From positions 1 through 64,000 of the forward strand of contig JAAVCP010000052.1 of assembly GCA_014802265.1 (NCBI GenBank): DNA of 64,000 bases, given 5' to 3'. Shown here piece after piece: positions 16,043 to 25,481 of the stretch (position 1 is its first letter; every line of letters begins with the position of its first letter). Both the position numbers and the translations under genes were made by a program. The stretch comes from Bacteroides sp. Lineage in GTDB: Bacteria; Bacteroidota; Bacteroidia; Bacteroidales; Muribaculaceae. The notes beneath the pieces were generated by a model. The model ran no database searches. It saw only the letters and a program-made list of their open reading frames with translations, and had not been told where the DNA came from.

Positions 16043-17761
16043 TTATTGGTTGTCTATTTTATTGTCAATAGTGAGAAGATAAGCTCTCACAGTCTGCCCC
16101 TCATTCAGAGGAAGTTTCTTACTTATATTATATTTTATAGTCTCCACAGTGCGAGGAGATCTATTGGTCATTTCAGCAATTTCGCGCGTAGAGAGGTTGA
16201 GCAGAATATAAGCACAGATCTGTGTCTCCCCCGGAGTAAGTTCAGGATGCTGTCTGCCAAGGGAAGTGAAAAAACCGTTATGCACCTTGTCAAAATAATG
16301 TCTGAAATTTTCAAGGGCACTTTCTTGTGATGCAAAACCTTTTAGGAATTCCTTTACGTCAGATAGTTTCTCTTTATCACCAGTGAGTTTATTACCAATT
16401 GATTTTTCAAGTTGCTTACGTTGTCTGGAGAGATTAAGCATTTGGAGAGAAAGAGAGGCAAGCTGTTGGTTGGTGGCTTCTGTTTCTTTTGCCATTTCTT
16501 CACGCAATCCTGTCAGTTGCCGGGTGTAGTCCTGGAGGTTGTCTTGTAGGCTTTTATTCTCAATATTTCTGATTTTTAATTTTTTCACTACAATAATTAA
16601 TCCCACAAGGCAACCCAAGACAATGAGAGCGAGTAAGATACATATCATTGTCATGATCGATAACCTATCTATATGGCGAGAGTTCTCTTTGTTAATCTCA
16701 AGGTTAGCTCTCTCTTCCGTAATTTCAGCCACATTATGTTGAAATTTGGCAGAGAATATAGAATCGGCAATCACATTTGCCATGACAAGATTCTTATAGG
16801 CGTTCTGGTAGTCGCCTCTTGATTCATAGATTTCAGACAATCCCCCATATATAAGTTCTTTTTCAGCCTCTATTCCAAGCCTGTCGGCAAGCTCCATGTT
16901 TTCATTTGAGACAATTATGGCGGAGTCGGTCTTTCCCCGGCGCATAAGGAAACGTGCATAGTTATAGAGAGTATAGACTTTGTTTACATGGTCTAAAGTA
17001 GACATACGAACCTTTTCAAATAATTCCTTTGCTATGTCCGGTTCGGAAATTCTGTCGTAGATGATGGCAGCATGTGCATCTATCCATAGGTTCAATTTCG
17101 GATCATCGGATTTAGCTTTGGCAAGCCTTATTTCATCAAATGCTTTATCAAACTTTTTATCGGATATAAACTGTCCGGAGCGTGCCAAATTAATTGAGGC
17201 GAGAATCCTGTTCTGCTTTGTTTCCGGCAGCTTTATAATCTTTGTAAGATGATCAGCATTTTCAAGATGTCGGTATGCGACCGGATACATTTTAAGGCTT
17301 CTGTAAATGTCATGAAGCAACAGTTCTGACTCAATATCGTAATATTTCAGAGAATCCGGCTTATTGGCATCTTTTAGTTGGAAGGTATGCTGCAAAGCGG
17401 AAAGATAGTCTTCCGTATACATGCTTGCGGTGGCATACCGATTGATAACAAGAAGCTTTTTATCATCTCTGAGAGGAGTTAAATCAAGGGTATCTTTCAA
17501 GATTGTCTTTGCCATTTCAAGAGTGACAGGATAATTCCCGGCATTATAGGCTTCCTCCATTTTGCGTAATTTAAGATCTCTGTCAAGTGGTTTAAGCTTT
17601 ATCAGGGAGTCTATCCACGATAGTTTTTGAGATATGGACGCGTTAGGATCATTGATTTTTGTTGCATAGAAGTCGGCACGTGCCTCCTCAGTCACTTTCC
17701 CAGAAATGACCGAAATACTTAAAAGACCGATGACACAACAGATGAGGAGCCTTAATTGCAT
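16043..17761 (-). CDS. TPR-TM-LuxR membrane-tethered regulator (module 2)
   Basis: A 572-residue hybrid regulator. A signal peptide (LLICCVIGLLSISVISG) precedes a periplasmic TPR region of about 330 residues. A membrane helix (MTMICILLALIVLGCLVGLI) and a coiled coil rich in Gln/Leu follow. The C-terminal LuxR/GerE-type HTH reads LTPGETQICAYILLNLSTRE, IAEMTNRSPRTVETIKYNI. No receiver or kinase domain is present, so this is a one-component sensor. It is divergent from the BspA-like LRR gene, its probable target (inference). A promoter with CAAA at 17805 and CAAAGGTA at 17778 (plus-strand reading) leaves a leader of about ten bases. Confidence 0.82.
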   Translation of the reverse strand: MQLRLLICCVIGLLSISVISGKVTEEARADFYATKINDPNASISQKLSWIDSLIKLKPLDRDLKLRKMEEAYNAGNYPVTLEMAKTILKDTLDLTPLRDDKKLLVINRYATASMYTEDYLSALQHTFQLKDANKPDSLKYYDIESELLLHDIYRSLKMYPVAYRHLENADHLTKIIKLPETKQNRILASINLARSGQFISDKKFDKAFDEIRLAKAKSDDPKLNLWIDAHAAIIYDRISEPDIAKELFEKVRMSTLDHVNKVYTLYNYARFLMRRGKTDSAIIVSNENMELADRLGIEAEKELIYGGLSEIYESRGDYQNAYKNLVMANVIADSIFSAKFQHNVAEITEERANLEINKENSRHIDRLSIMTMICILLALIVLGCLVGLIIVVKKLKIRNIENKSLQDNLQDYTRQLTGLREEMAKETEATNQQLASLSLQMLNLSRQRKQLEKSIGNKLTGDKEKLSDVKEFLKGFASQESALENFRHYFDKVHNGFFTSLGRQHPELTPGETQICAYILLNLSTREIAEMTNRSPRTVETIKYNISKKLPLNEGQTVRAYLLTIDNKIDNQ

Positions 17762-17777
17762 GAATTATTGGTTTGTG

Positions 17778-17808
17778 CAAAGGTAATGATTATATTTCAA
17801 ACAACAAA
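17778..17808 (-). promoter_or_regulatory. Promoter of module-2 regulator
   Basis: On the minus strand TTTG (17808-17805) and TACCTTTG (17785-17778) are 19 bases apart, matching the Bacteroidetes consensus. Confidence 0.6.
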
Positions 17809-17944
17809 ACAAACCCTACTTAGAAAGGGGTAAATTTATATAATACTATTAGTATAATTACTTATTATTAAGGAATATATCTAAAATAAGGGCTTTTTAA
17901 TACATACTTAGATTGATTCTTCGGGCTTTTTACGAATTCGATTG

Positions 17945-17976
17945 TTTGCAATCGTGAGTCGGGGTGTATAATTTTG
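17945..17976 (+). promoter_or_regulatory. Promoter of the LRR gene
   Basis: TTTG (17945-17948) and TAATTTTG (17969-17976) with 20-base spacing, just upstream of the BspA-like gene. Confidence 0.65.
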
Positions 17977-18003
17977 CTGCCACAATCTTAAAAATTTTTA
18001 ATC

Positions 18004-19449
18004 ATGAAAAAATTACTTTCATTGGGATTGGCAATGGCAGCATTGGTACCTGCCTACGCCTATGACTTTAATGTTGACGGAATCTTCTATTCCGTGAAAG
18101 ATGAAACCTCCGTGGCTGTCACTTATGAGACCGAGGATCTTGCTTCCTATTCGGGAGATATAGTGATACCGTCGACAGTGACCTACGAAGCCAAGACATA
18201 CGATGTGACTACTATCGGAGAGATGGCTTTTGCATTCTCCAGCCTTAAGTCTGTCACACTTCCCCAGACAATTACGGAATATGAGGGGTATGCCTTTGCA
18301 TACACTACGTGTGAGACACCCGGAGACTTTATGTTACCTGGTCTGAGAAAAATGGGAGAGTTTGCATTTTATCAGAGTGATCTGATAAATGGAGAAATTA
18401 CAGTTCCCGAAAGCGTGGAGGAAATTGGTCAGGGACTGTTTGCTTACTGCAACACTACGAAAGTGTGGTTGCCAAATTCTTTGAAGACCTTGCCAAAGGC
18501 AGTATTCCTTTTTAACGGTAATCTTGAGGAGGTGCATATTCCGGAAGGGATTGATGAGATAGCTGCCAATACATTTTTTGAATGTCTCAAGCTGAAAGAG
18601 ATAAATATGCCTGAGGGAGTCACTGTAATTGGTAACGGCGCCTTTATGGATTGTGGTTCGCTTGAGAATCTTCCGCTCCCTTCCGGATTGACAGTGATTG
18701 AGCCACAGGCATTTCAGGGATGTCTTGCCTGGAAAGGGGAGCTTAATATTCCAGCATCTGTAAAGTCTATCGGGATGGGTGCATTCTATTTCTGTAATAG
18801 TCTCAGTGGTAATCTCGTATTACCTCAGAACTTGGAAGAACTTGGAGAATATGCCTTCTATGAGGGCTCGGGCTTCACCGGGGAGATTGTGAGTCCGGAT
18901 AATGTGACTGAACTTCCGGAGGCAGTGTTTTATGGTTGCACAGGTATCAATAATGTGGTTCTGCATGATGGTGTAAAAAGTATTGGCATTTATGCCTTGA
19001 ATCGTTGCTCCGGACTCACTTCATTTGATTGTAAAAATGTAGAGACTATTGGTGACTATTCTTTCTATTCCACAGGATTGGAAAGTTTGACGCTGGGTGC
19101 GGAGTTAAAATCGATAGGGACTCAGGCTTTTGACAAGTGTGACTTTTTAGCTTCAATAAAAATTGTAGCAGTTGAGCCTCCTATGATTGAAGCGGATACT
19201 TTCTCTGATTATTCTGCACAGCTTACGGTGCCGGAAGGGTGTGAAGAGGCGTATAGAAATGCTCCTTATTGGTCTAATTTCCATAATTATTCCGAAATTG
19301 AAAGTATCTCAGGGAAGGAAGAGATAGTGTCAGTCTATACCCTTGACGGCATACATGTATTTACAGGGCTTTCCAATGAATTCCAAGGCGAGCGACATGG
19401 CATCTATTTGGTAAAGACCACCGACGGAATTAGAAAAGTAGCATTCTAA
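18004..19449 (+). CDS. BspA-like leucine-rich repeat surface protein with T9SS tail
   Basis: A 481-residue secreted protein made of LRR_5 (BspA/TpLRR-type) repeats of about 23 residues. Examples are IGEMAFAFSSLKSVTLPQTI, IAANTFFECLKLKEINMPEG and IGMGAFYFCNSLSGNLVLPQ. It has a signal peptide (LLSLGLAMAALVPAYA) and a C-terminal sorting domain (VYTLDGIHVFTG ... GIYLVKTTDG). Related proteins bind host matrix proteins or other bacteria. It is divergent from the TPR-TM-LuxR regulator and has its own good promoter. Confidence 0.85.
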   Translation: MKKLLSLGLAMAALVPAYAYDFNVDGIFYSVKDETSVAVTYETEDLASYSGDIVIPSTVTYEAKTYDVTTIGEMAFAFSSLKSVTLPQTITEYEGYAFAYTTCETPGDFMLPGLRKMGEFAFYQSDLINGEITVPESVEEIGQGLFAYCNTTKVWLPNSLKTLPKAVFLFNGNLEEVHIPEGIDEIAANTFFECLKLKEINMPEGVTVIGNGAFMDCGSLENLPLPSGLTVIEPQAFQGCLAWKGELNIPASVKSIGMGAFYFCNSLSGNLVLPQNLEELGEYAFYEGSGFTGEIVSPDNVTELPEAVFYGCTGINNVVLHDGVKSIGIYALNRCSGLTSFDCKNVETIGDYSFYSTGLESLTLGAELKSIGTQAFDKCDFLASIKIVAVEPPMIEADTFSDYSAQLTVPEGCEEAYRNAPYWSNFHNYSEIESISGKEEIVSVYTLDGIHVFTGLSNEFQGERHGIYLVKTTDGIRKVAF

Positions 19450-19479
19450 ACATAGAAAGAATGTTTAATTTTAAGAACA

Positions 19480-19510
19480 ATATGAGTAATGTCTGAGACA
19501 TTGCTCATAT
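19480..19510. terminator. Hairpin after the LRR gene
   Basis: Fourteen-base arms (ATATGAGTAATGTC with GACATTGCTCATAT, one G-U pair) and a short loop, 30 bases after the stop. There is no T run; the role as terminator is inferred. Confidence 0.5.
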
Positions 19511-19872
19511 GTCCTTATATATAAGGAAGTAAAATAGTTTGGTGGATTTTGAGCATATAACTGACATTAAATTATCATAATTTTTACATATTTAGATGAA
19601 ATTGCCATTAAATATCAGTATAAATTTGTGTATTACAATTATATTGATTACTTTTGCGATGTATAATACGTATAAGTAGCTGTTAAATTAACTATATGAT
19701 TAATTATTTTTCAGACTTCGTAATTATATATTCAAATTTTTACCATTTACTTAAGAAAATTATATTAGATAACAGATTCCATAGTAGAGAAGGTAAAAGT
19801 CTAATTATGATAAATGGCATCTAATATTACTATCTTCCGTATTTGTATTATTAATTTTTTAACATAAAAACT
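19511..19872 (+). other. AT-rich intergenic region with probable long leader
   Basis: No gene is seen. A -7-like box TACTTTTG near 19647-19654, in TTGATTACTTTTGCG, would give the next operon a 5' leader of about 210 bases. No known riboswitch motif was recognised in it. Confidence 0.35.
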
Positions 19873-20481
19873 ATGAGAGTAAAAAACATTTCATTTATTG
19901 TGGTGCTCGTGATGGCTTTGTGTGCTGTCGGATCAGCTAATGCGCAGGGACTTGGTGGCTTGCTGAAAAAGGCTAAAAATGCTGCCGACAAAGTGACAGA
20001 AACCGCAAAGTCTGTTTCTGAATCCGAAGATATTCAGAATGTTGTGGGTAAAATTACCGGTGCTACAGTCATAAATCCTATTTCAAAATATATAGAAGTA
20101 GAGCCGGTTGGTCTTTATGGCATCTCACAGACAGAGACAAGCGGAAATGTATATCTGGTGCTCAACGTACTTAATAAGACAGATAAACAGAATGCCCTTT
20201 TCGGTAGTAGCGTGCAAAATCAAAAGATGCTCGCTGTTGATGGCAAAGGCAAAGTCTATAATGTAGATGCCAGTGGGGGTATACGGTATGATACTCCACA
20301 AGATGTGCCTGTTAAGGTGGTTATTGATGATCCTCAATTGCAGTTTATGAACGTCAGCAATACTCTGGACGTAATGCCGGTGGTAAAGATTGGAATAGCA
20401 TTAGATGCCAATCATCAGGGTAACCTCACATTTAAGAATCTGCCAATATTATGGGATGTTGACCCCGAAGACTTAGATTAA
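19873..20481 (+). CDS. Secreted protein of unknown function
   Basis: A 202-residue protein with a clear signal peptide (FIVVLVMALCAVGSANAQ). An Ala/Lys-rich amphipathic stretch (GLLKKAKNAADKVTETAKSV) follows, then a predicted beta-rich C-terminal domain starting at ISKYIEVEPVGLYG. I do not recognise the family. It precedes the hydroxysteroid dehydrogenase-like gene by six bases, so the two are probably co-transcribed, but the link in function is unclear. Confidence 0.7.
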   Translation: MRVKNISFIVVLVMALCAVGSANAQGLGGLLKKAKNAADKVTETAKSVSESEDIQNVVGKITGATVINPISKYIEVEPVGLYGISQTETSGNVYLVLNVLNKTDKQNALFGSSVQNQKMLAVDGKGKVYNVDASGGIRYDTPQDVPVKVVIDDPQLQFMNVSNTLDVMPVVKIGIALDANHQGNLTFKNLPILWDVDPEDLD

Positions 20482-20487
20482 TCTAAT

Positions 20488-21273
20488 ATGAAGACCAATA
20501 ATCCTAAAGATCTTTTGGATCTTACCGGCATGGTGGTGCTTGTCACCGGAGGTGGTGATGGAATAGGTGCCGGGTGTGCTGAGATTTTGGCTGCTTCAGG
20601 AGCTAAGGTTGTGGTTAGTAATCGCACTTTGTCAAAGGCAGAGAATATTGTGGCAGAGATTAAAAAGAATGGGGGAGATGCGGTCGCAGTAAGCTGTAAC
20701 GTGCTTGATGATGCCGACCTCGTGAAGACGGTTGAGTTTACGCTCTCTACCTACGGAAAGATTAATATCTTGATCAATAATGCCGGAGGTGGAGGAGGTG
20801 GCACTGAGAGTCCGTTTAGAATTGACCGTGCGTACGTGGAGCGTATCTACTCCATGAATGTCTTTGCCCCGTGGCGTCTTTGCCAGCTTGTAGCTCCTCA
20901 CATGCAGGAGGCAGGTTACGGCAGTATTGTCAACATATCGTCGATGAGCAGCATCAACCACAGTCCCGGTATTGCCATATATGCCTCCACAAAGGCAGCC
21001 CTAAACCACATGTCGGCAAACCTTGCTCACGATTTCGGACCTATGGGCATACGCATAAACTGTGTCGGACCGGGTGCCACAAGGACGGCTGCTTTGGCTT
21101 CAGTGATGACTACGGAAATCGAAAAGCGTATGTTGGCTCATACACCTATTCACCGTCTTGGCGAAGTGAGCGACATAGCACGTGCTGTCCTTTTCCTTGC
21201 CTCCCCTATGTCTTCATGGATTTCCGGTCAGACCCTAATGGTCAACGGTGGTGGCGTTCAGACACTCGACTAA
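20488..21273 (+). CDS. hdhA: 7-alpha-hydroxysteroid dehydrogenase-like SDR
   Basis: A 261-residue short-chain dehydrogenase. The Gly-rich loop is TGGGDGIG (20-27), NNAGGGG lies near residue 100, and the catalytic set is Ser152, Tyr165 and Lys169 (YASTK). From memory the whole protein, especially EIEKRMLAHTPIHRLGEVSD and the end SGQTLMVNGGGVQTLD, is close to E. coli HdhA, the 7-alpha-hydroxysteroid dehydrogenase. That enzyme oxidises the 7-alpha hydroxyl of bile acids. Where E. coli has Asp42 this protein has Asn45-Arg46 (VVVSNR), which favours NADP(H). The alternative is a different SDR alcohol or sugar dehydrogenase. Confidence 0.65.
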   Translation: MKTNNPKDLLDLTGMVVLVTGGGDGIGAGCAEILAASGAKVVVSNRTLSKAENIVAEIKKNGGDAVAVSCNVLDDADLVKTVEFTLSTYGKINILINNAGGGGGGTESPFRIDRAYVERIYSMNVFAPWRLCQLVAPHMQEAGYGSIVNISSMSSINHSPGIAIYASTKAALNHMSANLAHDFGPMGIRINCVGPGATRTAALASVMTTEIEKRMLAHTPIHRLGEVSDIARAVLFLASPMSSWISGQTLMVNGGGVQTLD

Positions 21274-21308
21274 TTGTAATAACTTGTCAAAGAAATGTAT
21301 AACCTTTT

Positions 21309-21346
21309 CATCGTCAGTGACTGATATATGTCAGTCACTGACGATG
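21309..21346. terminator. Perfect 16-bp hairpin after hdhA
   Basis: CATCGTCAGTGACTGA pairs perfectly with its complement across TATATG. It lies 35 bases after the stop and probably ends the operon, though the T run is weak. Confidence 0.65.
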
Positions 21347-21395
21347 ATTATTAATTATACGGCGCAACTTAGTTGATATCTTCTTAAGAAATGAG

Positions 21396-21426
21396 TTTGA
21401 TTATTACTTCTTTTTTACTATATTTG
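21396..21426 (+). promoter_or_regulatory. Promoter of module-3 regulator
   Basis: TTTG (21396-21399) and TATATTTG (21419-21426), 19 bases apart; strong match to the Bacteroidetes consensus. Confidence 0.65.
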
Positions 21427-21458
21427 CACCTCTAATTGATAAACCATATAGGATAAAC

Positions 21459-23228
21459 ATGATTTTCAATATAAATACGGAACACCGCCTGTCGTATTTG
21501 CGTTTCGTATTATCTTTTTTAATATCAACACTTTCTGTGTTCAGTATGCTTGGCTCAACAAATCAGAATGCCCGTTGGGCAGCCATGCCAAATTCTGAAC
21601 TTCTGAAAGTGGGAAGAGAGTATTTACATGAACGTTACATCCCTGACAGTGCGCTTGCAGTATTCACAATTCTCACTGAACGTTACTACCCTGCGATGAC
21701 ACTTGATGAGAAAAAGGATGTGGTAGCAGCTCTTAACGGTCTTTGGGAGACTTATATGTTTGGCTATTTTGACTACACTGAGGCAAGCCGCACATTGCAA
21801 AGATCATTTGATATTTGTGAAGAAGCGCATCTTCCCCTCAGCCGCAACTATTTCAACACAGGGTGTATGTATCAGAGTATGGCTGAACTCAGCGGCAGCT
21901 CTGAGGCACTTTATAAAGATGCACTCGACAACCATAGGAAGGCATTTTATGCAGCAATAAAAGAAGGTGACAGTAAAGTCTTGGTGGCTGTGATAGACAA
22001 TATCGGTTCCATAGCATATGCTTTTTGTAATCCTGATATTTTATCGAAAGAAATCAAGATTCTACATAATCGCGCTCATGAATTGAACTTGGAAAATGAT
22101 TGGAGATTACTGTTCGGATTGAAACTGTATCAGGGCATAAAGGCTTTGTCAAGGTCAGACTATAAGGAAGCTAAATCCCTGTTTTGCCAAATGAAGGAGA
22201 TAGTGCCTTCAGAAACGGATCCGGAGATGGCTCGCCATGTGATTTTCGCAGATTTGTGCATTGCCGACGCGGAAGAAAAGGCAGGTAATCTTTCAGGAGC
22301 TAAAACTCAGCGACTGAAAGCGTTGGCACTGTCTCAAAAATTCAATATCAAGGATGCTTCATTATTATGCTATGATGCTCTTTCCCGGCAATATGAAAAT
22401 ACGGATAGGGAGACTTCCCTGAACTATCGGACCAATTATCTTATGCTTAAAGACTCTATTTTAAACTATCGGCAATTTGTCGGCGTGAAGGAGATGAGTG
22501 TCTACCAGCAACTGCGTGAGTTTGACCGTGAGATTTCCGATATGAAGAGAAAAGATGAGCGTCAAAACTGGTTTATCTCTATTGTGCTTATTATAGTGAC
22601 TGCAGTCGTAATGATGTTGGCGATAATTTATTCTAAAAATAGAAAATTAAAAGCCACAAATCATATACTCTATACAAGAAATCTGGAATATTTAAAGGCT
22701 GAGGAAGAGAGGCGAAAATTGGATAAAGAACGCGAGTTGACATCTTCTTTACCTATCTCTTCTCTCCCGGATAATCTGATAAATTATGATGATAACGACC
22801 ACGCCTATGACAATTGTGATGATGCTGTATCGTCACCTAAATATAAAAACTCTCAGTTGACCAGTGAACAGAAGCAGGAGATCATGAGAAAAATAATGGA
22901 GGTAATGGAGGAATCGGAAGATATTTTCCAACCCGGTTTTAATGCTGACTCCCTCTCCGTCTTAACTGGAATTAACTACAAATATGTTTCGCAGGTCATA
23001 AATGAGAAAAAGGGATGTAATTTTAATGTCTTTCTTAATGAATTCAGAGTGAAGCGTGCCTGTGTGCTCATTAATTCCATGTCAGCTTCCATGCCCATTA
23101 CCATTGAGGGCATTGCCAACAAAGTGGGGTTCCGCTCAAGGAATGCTTTTGCCGTGGCATTTAAAAAATTTACAGGTCTTACCCCTTCCGAATACATTAA
23201 AATAGCCAAAACAAGAAATGCTGAATAA
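21459..23228 (+). CDS. TPR-TM-AraC membrane-tethered regulator (module 3)
   Basis: A 589-residue hybrid regulator. The N-terminal hydrophobic segment (FVLSFLISTLSVFSMLG) is a signal peptide or anchor. The periplasmic TPR region runs to about residue 360, the membrane helix is FISIVLIIVTAVVMMLAIIY, a charged coiled coil follows, and the C-terminus is an AraC HTH (VGFRSRNAFAVAFKKFTGLT then PSEY). The HTH is close to that of module 1 (both FKKFTGLTPSEY), so they are paralogs. Downstream lie an Omp28-like and an FN3 T9SS protein, its likely targets. Confidence 0.83.
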   Translation: MIFNINTEHRLSYLRFVLSFLISTLSVFSMLGSTNQNARWAAMPNSELLKVGREYLHERYIPDSALAVFTILTERYYPAMTLDEKKDVVAALNGLWETYMFGYFDYTEASRTLQRSFDICEEAHLPLSRNYFNTGCMYQSMAELSGSSEALYKDALDNHRKAFYAAIKEGDSKVLVAVIDNIGSIAYAFCNPDILSKEIKILHNRAHELNLENDWRLLFGLKLYQGIKALSRSDYKEAKSLFCQMKEIVPSETDPEMARHVIFADLCIADAEEKAGNLSGAKTQRLKALALSQKFNIKDASLLCYDALSRQYENTDRETSLNYRTNYLMLKDSILNYRQFVGVKEMSVYQQLREFDREISDMKRKDERQNWFISIVLIIVTAVVMMLAIIYSKNRKLKATNHILYTRNLEYLKAEEERRKLDKERELTSSLPISSLPDNLINYDDNDHAYDNCDDAVSSPKYKNSQLTSEQKQEIMRKIMEVMEESEDIFQPGFNADSLSVLTGINYKYVSQVINEKKGCNFNVFLNEFRVKRACVLINSMSASMPITIEGIANKVGFRSRNAFAVAFKKFTGLTPSEYIKIAKTRNAE

Positions 23229-23292
23229 GCTAAATCCGGTTAGGGGATGAAGCGGATTATACCTATAAACAGCATAAAAATTTAATTTAATT

Positions 23293-23346
23293 TGCATAGT
23301 TGATCGGAATCATGATATTTACTTCATAATTCTGATCATTTATGCA
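23293..23346. terminator. Long imperfect hairpin before the Omp28-like gene
   Basis: Outer arms TGCATA/TATGCA and inner TTGATC..GGAAT with ATTC.GATCA form a long stem-loop 65 bases after the regulator stop. It could end that transcript or bind a regulator. Confidence 0.4.
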
Positions 23347-23384
23347 CACTATCATGATTAAGGACAAAAAATAAAATATAAAAA

Positions 23385-23415
23385 TTGGTGAGGATAAATA
23401 GATTGCATAATTTTA
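23385..23415 (+). promoter_or_regulatory. Promoter of the Omp28-like gene
   Basis: TTG (23385-23387) and TAATTTTA (23408-23415) with 20-base spacing; the last base of the -7 box deviates from consensus. Confidence 0.5.
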
Positions 23416-23438
23416 CAAAAGCTAACACTTTTTAAATT

Positions 23439-25427
23439 ATGCAAAAAATTCTGTTAACCTCAATTCTCTTCACATCGTGTATAGGCGGTGCTTACGGACT
23501 AAGTAATGACGCTATACAGTATTATAAAAGTGATTTCAGAGCCACCACGCCCGCAGCTCCTTTGGGAGACTGGACGTGCTGGGGGTCAGGAAAAACTTCA
23601 CAGGATATTAAGATCGGTAACACCGATGAGAATCTTAGGGATTTCTTCCCTATTGGTGCGCCTGCTTTTATACCCGTAGATTTCCAAAATTTAGGCATTG
23701 TCTATTGCAGTAATTCTTCCACAGAAGAGGGAGGAGCCGCAAATGAATGGCTTGTGAGCCCGGCGATTGATTTGTCGGCTGCACCCGATAAAATGATGCT
23801 TGCGTTTGATGTTTTGGCATTCGGATCAGATTCTGAACCAAAATTGGAGGTATACGCTTCTAAGACCGGCAACTCTCAGGATGATTTCACTTCGCCTGCA
23901 CTTTATATAGGTCGCTCATCAAACAGCGTGAAAGCCCCTGTTGTAAAAAGAGTGTATAAGGCTGTGTCTGACATTTCGTCACCTGAGACATACCTTGCTT
24001 TTGTCAACAAAAGCCGTAATGCCCAGATTCTCGGATTCTATAACATAGAGCTTTCGGAATATATTTTAGATGTTCAAAATCCTGTGGCAAACCATTTCCC
24101 GGAGGCGACAGACGTTCCCATAAATATTGAAGTGGGAATCTTGACTCCGGAGCCTTGTGAAGGCTTCACTGCAGTGCTTTCATGCAGGGGGGAAGAGCAG
24201 GTTTATTCCACTCTCAAACAGATTGACACGTCATATTCTCTTACTCAGGTTAATTTTGCAAATCCTATCCATCTGGATTATAATGAGAGTCTGACCTACA
24301 CCATTACAATCACTCCGCATTATGAAGGCGCAACCCCGGCGGTATACGAGTATGACATGAGTTGTACACAAGGCTACCCTGCTACCTGTGTTGAGGAGGA
24401 GGGAACTGCAACTTGGTGTGGTTGGTGTATACGTGGAATAGCCGGAATCAAGCAGTTCTCTGAGGAATACGGTGACAGATTTATTGCCATTGCGGTGCAT
24501 GGCTCAAGTGATCCAATGTATCAGGAAAACTATATGTCACATCTGGGAACTGATTGTGGAGTTACTGCCTTCCCTATGGCAACCTTTAACCGTACGGTGA
24601 CAGGCGATCCCTATAACCGTGAGACTGTTGAATCCTTGTTGGCTCAACCGGTAGGTTATGCTGTTGCAATCAAGAAGGTGGAATATAACAGCGACTCTGA
24701 CCATAGAGTGTCAGTAACGTATGCTCCAAAACTTGCCTTTGATTCCAATTCTGCCGACATAACAGCCGCTGTGGTGGTAGTGGAAGACGGGGTGACAGGT
24801 AATAATACAGAATGGAACCAGACAAACTACTACTCCGGATATAATAAGGAGCAGGTTGAGAATACTTATGGTGCTGGTTCGTGGAAATATTTCCGCCAAT
24901 ATTGTGAGCTGTCCTCAGTAATTCCATACCCTCTTATGAGCTATGATCATGTTGCAATGGGTATCTTCAATTCATTCTATGGAGGTGGTCAGGGTGCTTC
25001 GCTCCCGGCAACTTGGCAACAAGATGTAGAGCAAGAATTCACCATCACTTTTGATATGCCTCTTCAGAAAGATGGTGGCACCATAGGAGTTCAAAACTGG
25101 GAAAACACCCATATTATTGTCTTGCTGATTGATAATAAAACCGGTAATGTGCTGAATGCCGCAAAAATGGGGGCTGGAAATTATGACACAGCCGGTATAA
25201 ATGAATGCTCATTCGGTAATTCTGTAGCAATAGACCGGGTTGGGAATAATCTTCTTGTCTCTCTTGAGGGAGAAGGCAATCTGGAAATCTTTAACACTTA
25301 TGGCTACCGACTATATTCTTCACAACTCTTCGGAGATACCTCTGTTGACGTTTCAGGCTTTTCCGGACCTGTAATTGTGCGTGTTACCCGCGACAATGAA
25401 AGTTATGTGAAAAAAATGATTTTTTAG
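23439..25427 (+). CDS. Omp28-like secreted thioredoxin-fold protein with T9SS tail
   Basis: A 662-residue secreted protein. After a signal peptide (LLTSILFTSCIGGAYG) comes a jelly-roll-like N-terminal region with NEWLVSPAIDLSAAPDKMML, as in cleaved-adhesin/choice-of-anchor domains. A thioredoxin-like Omp28 domain follows, with EEEGTATWCGWCIRG (CxxC near residue 327) and FIAIAVHGSSDPM. The C-terminus (EIFNTYGYRLYS ... YVKKMIF) is a T9SS sorting tail. Omp28-related proteins of Bacteroidales are surface lipoproteins or secreted proteins with possible disulfide exchange. It sits directly after module-3 regulator with its own promoter. Confidence 0.75.
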   Translation: MQKILLTSILFTSCIGGAYGLSNDAIQYYKSDFRATTPAAPLGDWTCWGSGKTSQDIKIGNTDENLRDFFPIGAPAFIPVDFQNLGIVYCSNSSTEEGGAANEWLVSPAIDLSAAPDKMMLAFDVLAFGSDSEPKLEVYASKTGNSQDDFTSPALYIGRSSNSVKAPVVKRVYKAVSDISSPETYLAFVNKSRNAQILGFYNIELSEYILDVQNPVANHFPEATDVPINIEVGILTPEPCEGFTAVLSCRGEEQVYSTLKQIDTSYSLTQVNFANPIHLDYNESLTYTITITPHYEGATPAVYEYDMSCTQGYPATCVEEEGTATWCGWCIRGIAGIKQFSEEYGDRFIAIAVHGSSDPMYQENYMSHLGTDCGVTAFPMATFNRTVTGDPYNRETVESLLAQPVGYAVAIKKVEYNSDSDHRVSVTYAPKLAFDSNSADITAAVVVVEDGVTGNNTEWNQTNYYSGYNKEQVENTYGAGSWKYFRQYCELSSVIPYPLMSYDHVAMGIFNSFYGGGQGASLPATWQQDVEQEFTITFDMPLQKDGGTIGVQNWENTHIIVLLIDNKTGNVLNAAKMGAGNYDTAGINECSFGNSVAIDRVGNNLLVSLEGEGNLEIFNTYGYRLYSSQLFGDTSVDVSGFSGPVIVRVTRDNESYVKKMIF

Positions 25428-25481
25428 AGAGACACAAAATGTGTTATAATAGCATATTTATAATTTAATACTTATTGTTTT

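Noticed and set aside
18004-19449. CRISPR-like or tandem DNA repeats in the LRR gene
   Set aside because: The periodicity is at the protein level, with diverged DNA and an open frame throughout.
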